Origin: Dysidea avara
Taxonomy: Eukaryota > Porifera > Demospongiae > Dictyoceratida > Dysideidae
Direction: 5' to 3'
Assembly: GCF_963678975.1 (NCBI RefSeq)
Contig: NC_089274.1
Coordinates: 2,344,001-2,408,000, forward strand
Length of the DNA: 64,000 nt
The position numbers and the translations under genes are program-made. The notes below the pieces were generated by a model. It made no database searches and was not told the DNA's origin. It was given only the letters and a program-made list of their open reading frames with translations. Shown here in pieces: positions 35,767-48,900 of this stretch (position 1 is its first letter; the number at the start of each line of letters is the position of its first letter).

Positions 35767-37042
35767 CAGTGGAACCTCTCTTATCCAGACCTCTATTATC
35801 CGGACAGCCCAAATTGGTCATGCGGAATGTAGTTTATTGACCATAATAAAGTTTGGTTTAGATGAAAGCCCAAGGAGAGAGCCTAAAGGTTGCTGTTTAC
35901 CTGTTTGGTGGCTTGTTTATTCTACTAATAATAACTACCACTTGGTGGCTAGGTGATGATGGATTTTTACAGCCCAGGCAGGGGCGGATCCAGGGGGGGG
36001 GGGGTTTGGGGGCTGAAGCCTCCCCCCCCCCCCCCTTCATATTTAGGCTTTACTTGATCAATATACTGAGTATTCTAATGAAATTTTGTCTTAGCATAAT
36101 TGTATGATCACTAATAATACAAATACTCCTAAAACCACCTTATAAACATCTTTCCAAGGTGTTATCAGTGGATTTATGCTAAAGTTTATGCAACAAGGAC
36201 CCGGGTCAGCATTGGAGGTGTACAAGATCGAGATACTCTAATAGAGCAGTCAGCTAACTACTCTAATAGAACATTCACTGGAAACATGTAGTTGGTTCTG
36301 TTATGGAATTTTTTCAAATCTTCCTACACCTATACATACAATGAAGTGCATTGATCTGTTTAAAGGGCTTCATTCATCTACTTGTGTAGTTAATATGTAT
36401 GGCAATACTTAATTCAGGTATACAATTTCCATTGTAAATGCTCTCAGATTCAATCTTGTATTGTTCAAATTTCAAAATTTTCCACTTTCAACATTCTTAT
36501 TCTAACATGCACCTATTCAGTGTTGTGCAATTGTGAGAAGGGCGCATCATGTACTTGGTTGTCTGTACCTACCCAAACTTTTCCATTGGCAAAATGCTTC
36601 AGAGAGCCATACCTATAATCTAAAGACAGTACAGGCAGAAAATATTATGAATTTTATGTGGAAATGTCTCCAAATTGCAGTATTTTAGCATCTATTTTTC
36701 AAAATTTTCCTGGGGGGGGGGGGGGCATGCCCCCAGACCCCCCTAGTTCCAGCATGCTTTGCATGCTGGGAAGTGTGCTTTGCACACCCCTACCCAAGAG
36801 ATTAGTACCTTGAGTTAGCCCCTCCCCCCCCTTTTATAAATCCTAGATCCGCCCCTGCCAGGGGAGTGACCATGAATGGCTCAGTAGTGCCTTCCCCTCT
36901 GCCCATTAAACTGCATAGCACTAACTGATAACAACATGACTTGTATTTAAGTTAGTCACTTTAGCATATTCTTAGTTATGGACATTTCTGAGACACGGAT
37001 GGCAGTATGTACCAGACCACCCGGATAAGAGAGGTTCCACTG
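35767..37042. mobile_element. pogo/Tigger-like MITE, split by a CAGGGGC element
   Basis: Inverted ends CAGTGGAACCTCTCTTATCC and ggataagagaggttccactg are flanked by TA at 35765-35766 and 37043-37044. This terminus type is known from pogo/Tigger-like transposons. After removing the inner element at 35979-36857, about 397 bp remain. No transposase. Confidence 0.85.
35979..36857. mobile_element. CAGGGGCGGATCCAGG element nested in the Tigger-like MITE
   Basis: Ends CAGGGGCGGATCCAGGGGG and cctagatccgcccctg. It contains two module copies (36237-36253 and 36261-36277) and a G-run hairpin (ggggcatgccccc) near 36720. Confidence 0.72.
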
Positions 37043-37851
37043 TAAATAGTGCTTAAGTATATAGACATCTCCAAAAAAATGTATACCTATTTTCTGTTTT
37101 AAAGTGCCATGCATGCCACTACCCAAGTCCAACCAAATAAACCATGTTTCTGGGATCAGCAATCAGTACTCAGATTTCATCTAAAAATGTTTGGTTACTA
37201 CACAATGCATCAAATCATGTTGATGATGGGAGAGTACCATCATCAGCAAATTAATACTCTGTCATCCACTTATATCAGCACAGATGTGTAGTGTTGGCCA
37301 TACTTATATCCAACTGTAATGCTTGTATCATACTACTTATACTCTAGCATGTCATCTTGCATGCTGCTATGCTATACAAGCATGTATACATATTAAAACC
37401 AACACTGGAGTCATGCTTACATTAACTACCATGTCTCAGCCAATTCTGCACACTGATCTCTTTTATATATTTAGACATCCCATTTTAGCCTTTGTATCTT
37501 TATGACCAACATTAATATTAAATTCTTCTCCAGCCTTGTCCTCTCTTATACCACCACTGATCACCCACAGTTCTGGATCCTACATAAGAATTGAAATCTA
37601 CATAAGGCTCATTTGCTACATGGAATCAAGAGGAGAGTATCGTGAAGAGATTCTCCTCTCTACTTGCAGCAAATGTAGGAGTGTATACCACAAGAAAACA
37701 ATTATTATCATTCTTGTTCCTGACACCTTCATTGATTATCTGATGGGCTTCCAAGCAACTGCTGGTACTTGTGGGACTATGGCAACAACTTTTTGCCCTA
37801 AACATTGTTACAGTACTGTCCTGTAGCTAGCTAAGTAAAGTTGCTCCTGTG

Positions 37852-38272
37852 TAGGGATGAGGCGATTATGCCATCATAATTTCAGGAATAATATAGGTAT
37901 GTGTGAGAATCAGTAATTAGAGGTGATTATTAACAGTAGGAAAATCTGCAGATTGCACAATTCCATTATAAAAGATTGAGATACTCTAATAGAACAGTCA
38001 GAAACTCTAATAGAACAGTCACTGAATATTATTTACTCTAATAAAGCAGTCACATTAAAATGAAATACTCTAATACAGCAACCAGATAAAGAATTCAAAG
38101 ACTATTTGAAGCTTAAACATCAATGAAAATGGTCTGATACAGAAATAAACTGGCATTATTAGCCAATTATTGTGGCATAATTTTGGGAATAATGGGAGCA
38201 TAATAGGTAACTTTTTGAGCACTGCTCAAAAGCATAATGCTCAATTTTTGGAGCATAATAGCCTCATGCCTA
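37852..38272. mobile_element. hAT MITE with exact 8-bp target duplication and four module copies
   Basis: Ends TAGGGATGAGGCGATTATGC and gcataatagcctcatgccta are inverted. The duplication ctcctgtg lies at 37844-37851 and 38273-38280. The interior has four same-direction copies of the dispersed module at about 37984, 38005, 38037 and 38068. It is a sister of 57872-58316. Confidence 0.9.
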
Positions 38273-38334
38273 CTCCTGTGTTGTGTTGTGATATGATTTA
38301 GTGTATGTGTGCATGTGTGTTCATGTGTATGCAG

Positions 38335-39249
38335 TGGCGGAGGAAGTAGTTGATGGGAGGGGGGGCTGACCAGAGTATAGAATCTGTGGTGGGAGGGGGG
38401 GAGAAGCTGTAGCCATTTTAGGTTTTACATGTCTCAAAGTTCACCAGAATGCAGCATATCACCAACTTTTTACTCAAAAGTATTTATTTACAGTTCATAA
38501 AAACACTTTTGGCAATGTTGACTAGAGTTGATGAACATACAGCATTTATATTTTATAAGTAGCCTTATACACCTGGAAACACTTGGTACAGTGGTAATAC
38601 ACCATGCATGAGACAAGAGCCTCAATCACCACTTTTTGGCTGAAATCAAACAAATAAAATTTCAAACTTGATGAAGCCAAAACTAAAAGTAGTCAACATG
38701 CAGGCTTTAAAAGCTGCTAATCTCATAATGAAATGGATGGACCACCCGCATGCAGGTATAGGATGGGAAACAGAAAATTTATTTACAGTGAAAGTGGTGG
38801 CTAGCTAAGGCTCAATCCTAATGCTGTTGAAGGCAACTATAGTCTATAGGGGGGCTGGGGTAGGACAATATTATAAGTACCATTATTTGTCTTACTCTGA
38901 TTCCTCTAATGGAGCAATCAGCAGCATATACAGTAGCGTATGCACAACTCTCTCAAGTAAGAGGTCAGTGGTTCGATTCCCACTGTAGGCAAAAAAAATT
39001 TTATTTGCCTACAGTGGGAAATATTGATGATGTGTTTATTTTGATGATATTCTCCTGATGTGTTTATTTTGTTTTCACTAGAAATAAATTGAGCATTCTA
39101 TTAGGGTATATCGATTTTTTCACGGTTTTCATCCCCACTTCAGGAAGGATAATTTCGGCGAGATATCATTCCGATCGAGGGAGGGCTAAGACCGAGGGGG
39201 GGGGGGGCTGGCTTCCCCTCCCCTCCCCTCCCCTCCTTCGCCGCCTATG
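38335..39249. repeat. GGCGG-ended interspersed repeat with tRNA-like hairpin segment
   Basis: It opens CAGTGGCGGAGGAAG and closes ccttcgccgcctatg. Within it, 38930-39025 holds a B-box-like ggttcgattcc followed by an inverted repeat (ttcccactgtaggcaaa / tttgcctacagtgggaa). Borders are tentative. Confidence 0.4.
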
Positions 39250-39339
39250 TCAGTGTATGTGCAAACTGACATTAAGAAACAAGGACATGCAGTAGCTTTC
39301 TGCATCATAGAGTCCGGAGGGAGTCATCAATGAAGCTGT

Positions 39340-39840
39340 ACTGATTACTCACTTTGGAAGTATCTGCAAGTATCTTAGCTACTTCATCACTGCACACATT
39401 TAGCTAGCTATTTGTAATGCATACATTCACAAGCACATTCATATATTATATCATTTATTTATTTCTGTAATTTTTACAAGTTTATGTTTTAAGTATAATT
39501 CATTTATGGCGAGTGCATGATGAAGTGACTAACCAATATTCACTTGAAGTTCAGCAGTTTTCTATGCTCTATCGATTTGGCTTGAGAAGATGATTTTCAC
39601 AGAAATGACTACTATAAATAGTCTAATAAAACAGTCACGACAAACTGCTAATCCGATGCTTTATAATCATTAAGTTATTGACTGTTCTATTAGAGTATAT
39701 CGTTTTTTTCCTCGGATTGCGTTTTCACAGATGAATTATAAGCTAAACTGTGCCTGTAAAATAGGCTTGTAATTTCGTGTGGCGCACGTGATAACTGGTC
39801 ACTGCAGTACTCGCCCGATTCCGATACCTCATAACTGAAA
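39340..39840. repeat. Fragment related to the hAT MITE at 10952-11588
   Basis: Shared phrases in the same order: gaagtatctgcaagta, ttattgactgttctattaga, gcgttttcac, cccgattccgatac. The ends are lost. It lies just upstream of tetraspanin 4 and may contribute to its promoter region. Confidence 0.55.
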
Positions 39841-39975
39841 CCTTTCTATGACGAGGTTGGCGCCCACAGGTCCGCCCACATATCCATCAGTGGGCATGGG
39901 TGGGACTAGAATTTCTAATTTGGAATGATGTGATCAAATCACTAATGGCTAATGACCCTATTGTAAACAATAAAC

Positions 39976-42900
39976 ATGGCAGGTTGCTGTAATTTACTAG
40001 CCAAGTTCTTCCTCTTCGTTGTGAATATCTTAATCTGGGTGAGTGCCGTATATATACAAGCAATTTCTGTAGCATGCAAATATGACTACGACCAGCTAAC
40101 TGTGACTGCAGCTACTGTGTATCATTGCATAGTATCTCTAGTATAGTTACGCCCTACGCAAAAGAGAATAACCTGCCTGATAGTTTTACCACACCCTACT
40201 CCCAACAACAAGGGGGTGACATACAGGCACTCACTGTAGGTAGATCTGCGACCGCGGTCAAAGTCTAAGTCAAAGGTCAAGCCCACCAAATTCGTGTCAA
40301 GTCAACGGTCAAGGGTGAAAATTTCCTACCCATGCACAAACGAAAAGTACTGAAATATTGTTGCTAGGTCACCAGTCAAAGGATGAAAAGGGCTCTTGGT
40401 CACAGGTCAAAGTGAAATTTCAGCCGGCCAAGACTTTGACCGCGGTCACAGATCTCCCTACAGTGTGTACCTATGTGACACCCCCTTGCAACAAACAATA
40501 CCCCTTTGCAATGTCAGTATGTTTTGAATTCACAGGGAAGACCCCTGGTGAAGCCGGACTGTAAAGTCATTGATAAAAATGCACTGAAATGTGATCAAGG
40601 ACAATATTGTGACATGTAATAGTCGCACTTGGATAGCTAGACATTTATTGATAATTATAATTGCACGTATAGTTTTACCATATACACATGTGCATTTGTG
40701 CACGTTTTCTTGCATATACATGTACTGCGGTTTTCCAAGTTCTTGCAATGTAAAGCGTTATGTGCTGTGCAAGCATGTGCGTGTGCAGTTGTTCAACAGT
40801 GGATTTTCAGTGAAGACTACTGACTCACAGGCATACTTACGCATACAACTCAGCATCCACAGAACATTACAGGTGTAGCTACATACATTTAAAGCACTGC
40901 GCATACTGACACAATATTAGCACATGATGCTTTGCATTGCAAGAAGTTGGAAAACCGCAGTATGAAAGTTGCTGTGTGTGTCTGTTTGAGTGTCGTACGC
41001 TACGTTACACTGGATTCAGAAGTGGGATTCAACTTGAAATTCTATTTGAAGACAAGAGATTAAGCTGTGGTACCATGGTGATTTCTTTAACGGTACCAGC
41101 ACAGGGTAGTTTGCTCGTTAATTAGAATTATTGTTCTTTGGTTCTTGATACCCTGTAGATCTACTTACATCGTTACGCCGCCATGGCTCAGAATTTGGAT
41201 TTGCCGCTACCAGAAATCACAGTCACTGATTTCCAGTGTTCCTGGACCAGATTTGAATTGGTCGCAGCCGCCAAGGAATGGGATGAGGCTAAGCAGAAAT
41301 TAATTCTATCAACCTTTCTTTGTGGTAAGCTAGTTGATTCTTATGTAACATTAAGTGAAACGGCTCGTGGTAATTTGGGAAATATAAAGAAGGCGTTGAT
41401 GGAGAGTGTAGGAATCACACATGACCCATTAACTGCAGAACAGGCGTTTATGAACCGCCAGGTGAAGCTGTAAGAGATTATGCTGCTGATATCAAGAAGC
41501 TGTTCAAAGAATCCTACCCTGATGAGGCACCGGCATCACCTATCTATCCTCTTACAATGGTTTTTAACTGGCCATGCGCCGCCTATATGCCACTAACTGT
41601 TAAGAGGTAACCAACATCTTTGGAGCAAGCCATTATTGATGCCACAAGCATTGAATATACATTAAACTTTGAGCCGGTGCTGGAGGAGCCAAATGAGGTC
41701 AATGTCATTTATAAACAGCATCCCTCGCCTTACAATGGAGATTCTCAAAAGTTTCAGACTCTAGTAGAAACAATGACCAAGAAGATGGCAGAACTTGAAG
41801 CTAAGTTGGTTACCAGGAACCAGCAACGATACTCGGGAAGGCGGCAACCACCAAACACTGACAACCCCAGAACTTGTTGGCAATGTGGAGTAACAGGGCA
41901 TGTAGGTCGTTTGTGTCCTTTAAACGAGAACAGGCCAGTCCGAACGATGGGTGGCTGGCCAAGGCCATAATTGATTCCCATCGACCTCAGCAGACATTCA
42001 ACACCCTACCTAGTTTTAATATTAATAATACATACTGTGTTTATGGTTACATTTGCAATATGCCAGTCAATTTTTTGGTTGATTCTGGTGCAACTGTGTC
42101 TGTAGTACACTATAACTTAGTGAGAGATATGCAGCTTGCAAACACATCTGGTAGTGCAGTAGTGCTAATGGTAGTCCTTTAGATGTAGTGGGTCAGACTA
42201 TGGTTACTATAACACTTGGTGATTTCATAATTTTATTGTGGTCCACAACCTTACAGTGGATTGTTAGCTAGGGGGTAGACTTCATGAAGCACCATGCTGC
42301 TATTCTAGACTGTGATCATAATACACTGTTATTGGGAAGAGAACCGAGAGTGACCATTCCTATTGCTCTCAAACAACAACCTGTGCCATGTAAAACCTCA
42401 TGTGCTGCCCACCTTGTCCGGTCTTCACAGGAATTGGAAATCCCTGCAAGGTCAGTGCAACTTATTATGGGAACAATTGATGTGCCAAGTGCAGCCGATT
42501 CAGTCATGATTGTTGAACCAGTGGAAACTTTTCCTTACCAATTACATATAGCACACTCCTTGAGTTCATGCTGCAACAACCGGGTCACAGTTCAAGTCCT
42601 CCCAGGTAAAAAAAAACTTGCAAGATTTAACAAGCCCGTGTAAGATCTTGCAAGGTCACATTTAATCTTACAAGATTGGTGCAACGAAAGGACCTTTTTA
42701 CGTGCACTCAAAAATCTTGCAAGATTGGACAAGAATCTTGCAAGAATTGTGCTTGCGCAAGTGCAAAAATTGGCAAGATTTGTGCAAGAATTTGATGCAA
42801 GATTAGCAAGATCCGTGTAGGTTTTTTTACCTGGGCTCAATGTTCAATTACAGTTTATAAATGGATAAGCTTGGGAAAGGTGACACCAGAAGACGATGTA

Positions 42901-45900
42901 TTGCTAGTTTGTGATGAAAACATGGAGACTGTTGCACAAACATCCTTTGATGACCTAACCTGTCAGAAACTCTGCAATTCTTGCCCTTTTGTCTGAATTC
43001 TCTCAGATGTGTTTGCCCCAGTTACAGGTCCCAAAGGTTGTACCACAGCTTTTAGGTACACTATACCTACAACAGGCCCACCAATTCATCAGCCCATGTA
43101 TCGGCTCCCTGTGTCTTTAAAAGAGATTGTCCAAATTGAAGTGCAACACATGTTGGAGAATGACATCATCAGACCTAGTGCTAGCCCCTTGGTCCCCAGT
43201 AGTGATGGTGCATAAGAAGGATGGTTCATGGCGTTTCTACATAGTCTACAGGAAATTGAATTTGGTAACCCACCGAGATGCTTGCCCACTCCCTAGAATT
43301 GATGCTACCCTGGACTCTCTGGCTGGATGTCGGTACTTCACTACCCTAGATTTAGCCTCTGGTTATTGGTAGGTTGCTGTAGAGGAATCTGATAAGGAGA
43401 AGACTGCTTTTTCTACAATGAATAGGCACTTTAATGTTATACCATTTGGTTTGACTAATGCACCTGCCACTTCCTAGAGGCTAATGGAGTGTGTCTTAGC
43501 AGGGTTAACCTATGAACAATGCCTTATCTATTTGGATGATGTTATTGTGTTCAGTTCTTCTTTTGATGAGCACTTACATCAACTTCGCAATGTCTTGATT
43601 GCTCTACGGGTGGCATATCTCCAATTGAAATTGTCTAAGTGCTCCTTAGTCCACACAGAAGTGTCCTACCTAGGGCATATTGTATCATCTAGAGGTATCA
43701 CTCCTAATCCCCAGAAAGTGGCTGCAGTTCTCCAGTTTCCCCCACCCACTGAGGCTAAACCATTCTGACAATTCCTGGACCTCACAAACTATTATCAAAA
43801 ATTCATCCATAATTATGCCAGTGTCGCAGAGCCATTGCATAGAGCTTTGAGGGGTCACAAGAAATTCCAGTGAACTGCTTCATGTCAACAGGCTTTTGAT
43901 GCTCTCAAATTAAGGCTTACTTCCCCACCTTCCTTGGCTACCCAGATTTCTCTCACCCCTTTATACTCCATTCTGATGCTTCTGCCACATCCATTGGTGC
44001 TGTTCTCAGTCAACCTCGATCTGGCTGAAAGACTGTTATCTGTTACTGGAGCCATCAGTTAAAAAAAACAGAATGGAATTATTCCACTATAGAATGTGAG
44101 GCATTGGCCGTGATGGGTGCAGTGAAGGAATTTTATCCTTACCTCTATGGGTTCCAGTTCACACTGGTGACTGACCACAACCTTCTCACTTCATTGAAGG
44201 ATCTCAAGGAATTGGTGGCCGACTGGCGAGATGGATGTTATACTTGCAACAGTTTCACTTCACATTTTAGCACCGTCCTGGCAAGATTCATGGCAATGCA
44301 GATACTATGTCTAGAGTACCCAACCTAGTCTTTCCCGTGTTACACCAGCTTGCTGCCAACTTAGACACAATCAAAACTGCACAAGCAGCTGATGCTACTC
44401 TGTCAGAAGACCTTAACCAGTGGATTCCCAATCCCCACAAACATTGCCCCTGGCTTACAACGTGCATTCCTGCAATATGGAGTTTTGTGTAGGTCATTTC
44501 AATCGTCGCCATCAACTACTAGTCACACCCAGATAGTCATCCCAACCAGCTTTCAGAGTATTGTTTTACACTAGCTTCATAACTACTCAGGACATCTGGG
44601 GGAGCAGAAGACAGTAGCAAAAGTCAAATAATGCTATTATTGGCCAGGGTATGAGGCAGATGTTGCCAAATGGATCCAGGAATGTAGAGAATGTCAACAA
44701 TGGAAACCACCCCACCAAGCTCAACAGGCACCACTTGATACCATTCAGAGTACCTTTCCATTTGAAAAGCTGTCATGGGACATTATGGCCCCTTGCCCCA
44801 ATCTTCTAGTGGAAATCATTATATTGTTGTCAACACAGACCTTTTTTCAAAGTGGGTGGAAGCATTTCCTATCAAATCAACAGACTCAGAAACTTTAGGG
44901 ACACTTTTAATTAACGAAGTCATATGTAGATCAGATATGTAGTGCCTTCTCACTTGCATAGTGATCAAGGGGCAAACCTGACTAGCAACTTAGTGGCCAC
45001 TTTTTGTAAACGTTAAATATTGAATAAACCCGTACTAGTGCTTACCACCCTCAAGGAAATGGACAGGTTGAGAGATTCAATTGCACTTTGGAAGCAATGT
45101 TGGTAACTGTTATCAATGATCACCAATCTGACTGGGATCTACATCTCCCAAGACTACTGTTTGCTTATCGCACTGCTCTCCATGCATCCACTGGATTTCC
45201 ACATTTATGCCATGGTGGGCATCCTTCCACACTGTCGGGCTAAAGATGTTCCAGCATATGTGGGTGACCTCCACAAGTCGCTTCATATAGCTTACACTAC
45301 AGTTCGGAGTTACACTCAATCGGCTCATGAACGTAACAAGCAACAATATGATGCAGTTAAACCTTATCTTCCTTACATGGTTGGCAACCAAGTGTGGCTT
45401 CATGTCCCAGCTGTCAAGCCTGGGAGGTCTAAGAAATTTGTGTCTCAGTGGCGAGGGCCTTACACTGTACTGGACAAAACTAGTGTAACCAATTACCGTG
45501 TTAGATTAATCGGACCTCCTGCAAAGGACCTAATTGTTCACCACAACAGACTCAAGCTATGCTATGACATGCCTCAGCAAGTCTCCTCTTCCTCACAATC
45601 TACATGCACACCCCCCACACATCATCAACTTTGAATCCTCAACGGCTCTACTCTGATGTAGTTCGCAGTATGGAGACAGCACCAGTAGGAGGATATACCA
45701 GTTCTAGTAACGATTCATCACATGATATCAACATTCCTGTTAGTACTCAGTCTCGACGCAACTGTGGACCTCCTAGCCACTACAGTGACTTTGTACAGCC
45801 CTGACTTGTGAGGGCACAAGACCTGGAGGGGGATTAATGTGACATGTGACAGTAGCACTTGGATAGCTAGATACTTATTGAGAATAAATGTTCACTAGTA

Positions 45901-48900
45901 TATCTGCAGGTGTATGCGACATCCTTGTTTTCCTACTTTTGTTTTTCGATGATCCCTAATCGAACTTGAAATTCCTTATACTTGTTTGTTTACTTTTATG
46001 GTAACATTAATTATTATGACTGGTGAATCCGTGCATGCCGCATCAAAAGAAAGGATGGTGCCAGAGTTAATGTTTTTGTCTGAATGCATGCCCCAGCTAT
46101 TAATTACTGACTCGAAGGTGAATTGTCCATTACGCTTTGCTTTCAGCTATGTTCAGCCCATTACACAGTGCTACAAATGAAGAACAGTAGGAGAAGCATC
46201 TCTGCAATCAATCCAGTCACCGCGAAGAATACGGACCCCAATTATCTATTAGTGACTCAAAAGTGATGGCCATTATGCTTCACTTTCAGCTCGTCACACA
46301 GCATAGAACAGTGAGTGCCTCTGCAATCAATCCAGTCACCACAGAAAATATGGATGATTCCCATTTACAAATGTACAGAAACCATGTATCACACTACTGT
46401 GAATCGACACCATGGGTTGTCAGCATAAAGAAATGGGACACAAAGGAGGACAAAGGAAAGTCCATGATGCATACATTGTATTATTATTATTAACACTTTA
46501 CGGTGGCCATATGTACTGTGGTATGCCAAAAGGCACGTCTTGGGACGAAGCAACGTATATAGAACAGTGAAAATATCAAGCCCGTAGCCTTAGCCATTAT
46601 CAAGTTACGCTTGCCTGAAGGCATCAGGCAGGCAGGCAGGGCAAGCAGAGCAGGCTGGCAGTTAGTTAGTAGAAAATTCCATTGAATAATTATTTTTTAA
46701 TTTTGTAATAATCTATTGGAAGCATTCGGGGTCATACTGAAGGGACTTTTGGGCTTGGTTATACCTAACCAATACTGCCAAGGTGCCAGAATGGTATGAT
46801 ATTTTTGGTCAGAAAACCCCAACCTCCATGATCCCTAATATCAAGAGTATATAATAGAAACCAAGAGTATCGAACGGGTATATTATCCCGTGATTAATGA
46901 TTGCGTAAAGTAACATGGATATTTCAGTAATTGTTCGTTTTTATTCCATTAAGGGTTGCTGAATTTAGCCCAATTCGGCCACTAAACCAAGCGAAAACAT
47001 GATAGCGTTAAAGGGAATTGGCTAATGTTAAAGTTCTGACACTGCCAAGCAGATCCCTGAAGGCGTGGCAACACGCTCGTTTGTGCAACCGTTGCTTTAG
47101 CGAGCTGGAATTATCTTGGGTCCTTACTACACTTTCTTTGTACAGTAACTGTTGAATATATGGTTGAATAACATGGAAAACTGGTGAACAAAGACCCGTT
47201 GCCACATACGCATTTCAAATTACCATTTAGCGTAAACAAACAATTACTGAAATATCCATGTTACTTTATGCAATCATTAATCACAGGCTAATACACCGTT
47301 CGACACTCTTGATTTCTATTATATACTCTGCTAATATACACAGTGTTGGGAGTTACGCGTTACATAAGTAACGTGTTACGTAATATTATTACTTTTGTGG
47401 TAACTAAGTAATATAACGAAATACGCTATAAAAACAGGTAATATAACTCAAGTTACATTACTTACTAATGTAACGCGTTACCTAAGCAATATAGTTACTG
47501 TAACAAGTCTAATATTATGTAATATTATTACTATAATAATGAAGTTACTAATCTCATTAGTAATTCACTGTGTAACGCCTAGCCACAACGAAGTAATGAA
47601 GTCTACTGAATGAAGTTTATTCACCAGCTTCTTACTTATAACCAAGATTTGTACATTGCCCATCATGTCACGTGATAAGGTGGTAGTTTCACACGTGACA
47701 GCTTAAGGCTGTGGACACAAAGTAATATAATATGTAATATTATTATAGTTACTTTATTTTTTGGGTAATATGTAACTGTAACTAAATAGTTCTGTTGTAA
47801 GTAATATGTAATGAGTTATAAAAAGTAACTGTCCCAACACTGAATATATAGTACTACTGTACTGTATGATAAAGTGAATTTAGTTCTGCAAAAGATTGAG
47901 ATACTCAGAGAGCAGTTATGTACCTTCAAGAGATACTCAGAGAGCAGTTATGTACCTTCAACTGTAATAGAACAATCATGTTTGACTCGCCTTCTAAATT
48001 TTTGGCTATGCCTTTGTATGCATGTCACTGATCGGCAAGAAAACAGTATTTCATGATCTGAAGCACATCAGAATTGCAGGAGAAATACTGCAACATTAAC
48101 CAGAGTGTACCTGGGTACAGAGTATGGTGTGAATTGAACTTTGCTGACCATCTGGCTGAGAACAGCATCATCCTGATTTAATGAAAATTCTTCCGAGATC
48201 CAACAAAGACTACAGCTTTAGTTTCTTTACGTGGTCTGAAGGTGAGTCATCATGCATTAAATCACACTATCAGTTTACTGTCTGCAAGCAAGCATTTGGT
48301 AGACGTTTGTATTTGCTTTGAGCAATCATCTCCTACTACATGGCTCTCACATAATCAAACATTAATATTTTAATGATACACAGCATAATGGGGCAAACTT
48401 AGCAGCTCTATTAAAACTACAATAAAATAAGGTTGTTGACATGGAATTTCAGCAGCAGGTGGCTTGGTTCAAGAACACCCCAAGCAGATTGGCAGTGATC
48501 TCAATCAGTCTCACATGTGTATTAAACTGCTAGCTTTACAAGAAAAGGCTTCCTTGTGTATTTCTCAATTTTTTGGCATATGTTTTCGATATAATATCAT
48601 TGTTTATGCACAATAATTATTTTTTACAAAAGGTGGAAGGCCATCACTACAGGTAAAGCATGCAGTAGCTACAGTTCTGTCAACATCATAATTATTTATG
48701 CCAAGTGAAATAGAGGAAGAGCAGTAGTTTGGAAGATACTACAAAACTGTGCTGCTTTGATAATGTCTGTTAAGATACTCTAATAGTGCAGTTAATATTC
48801 TAATAGATCCAGTCAGGAGACGATTTTTCATGCTTAATGGTTATTGAAATTCTGCATCAACAGCCACCAGCTAAACATCTTACTGTACTCAGAGTAGTAC

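Larger units (their letters stand above)
40609..46000 (+). mobile_element. Ty3/Gypsy LTR retrotransposon, old and broken
   Basis: Fossil in tetraspanin 4 intron 1. The 5' LTR starts at 40609 and the 3' LTR at 45838; both open TGTGACATG and share cacttggatagctaga, but are otherwise strongly diverged, which implies an old insertion. A purine-rich tract precedes the 3' LTR. Parts in order: gag from about 41183 with a CX2CX4HX4C zinc knuckle near 41875, protease (DSGA) near 42080, reverse transcriptase about 43090-43770 (YLDD box), RNase H about 43900-44330, integrase about 44570-45500. It carries several to about ten breaks and is not functional. Two MITEs have inserted into it (40725-40960 in the LTR, 42601-42835 in the body). 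The 3' border is approximate. Confidence 0.87.

Noticed and set aside
36700-36860. G-quadruplex-type regulatory element
   Set aside because: The G/C runs belong to the interior hairpin of a repeat family seen again at 12,830; no gene start is nearby.
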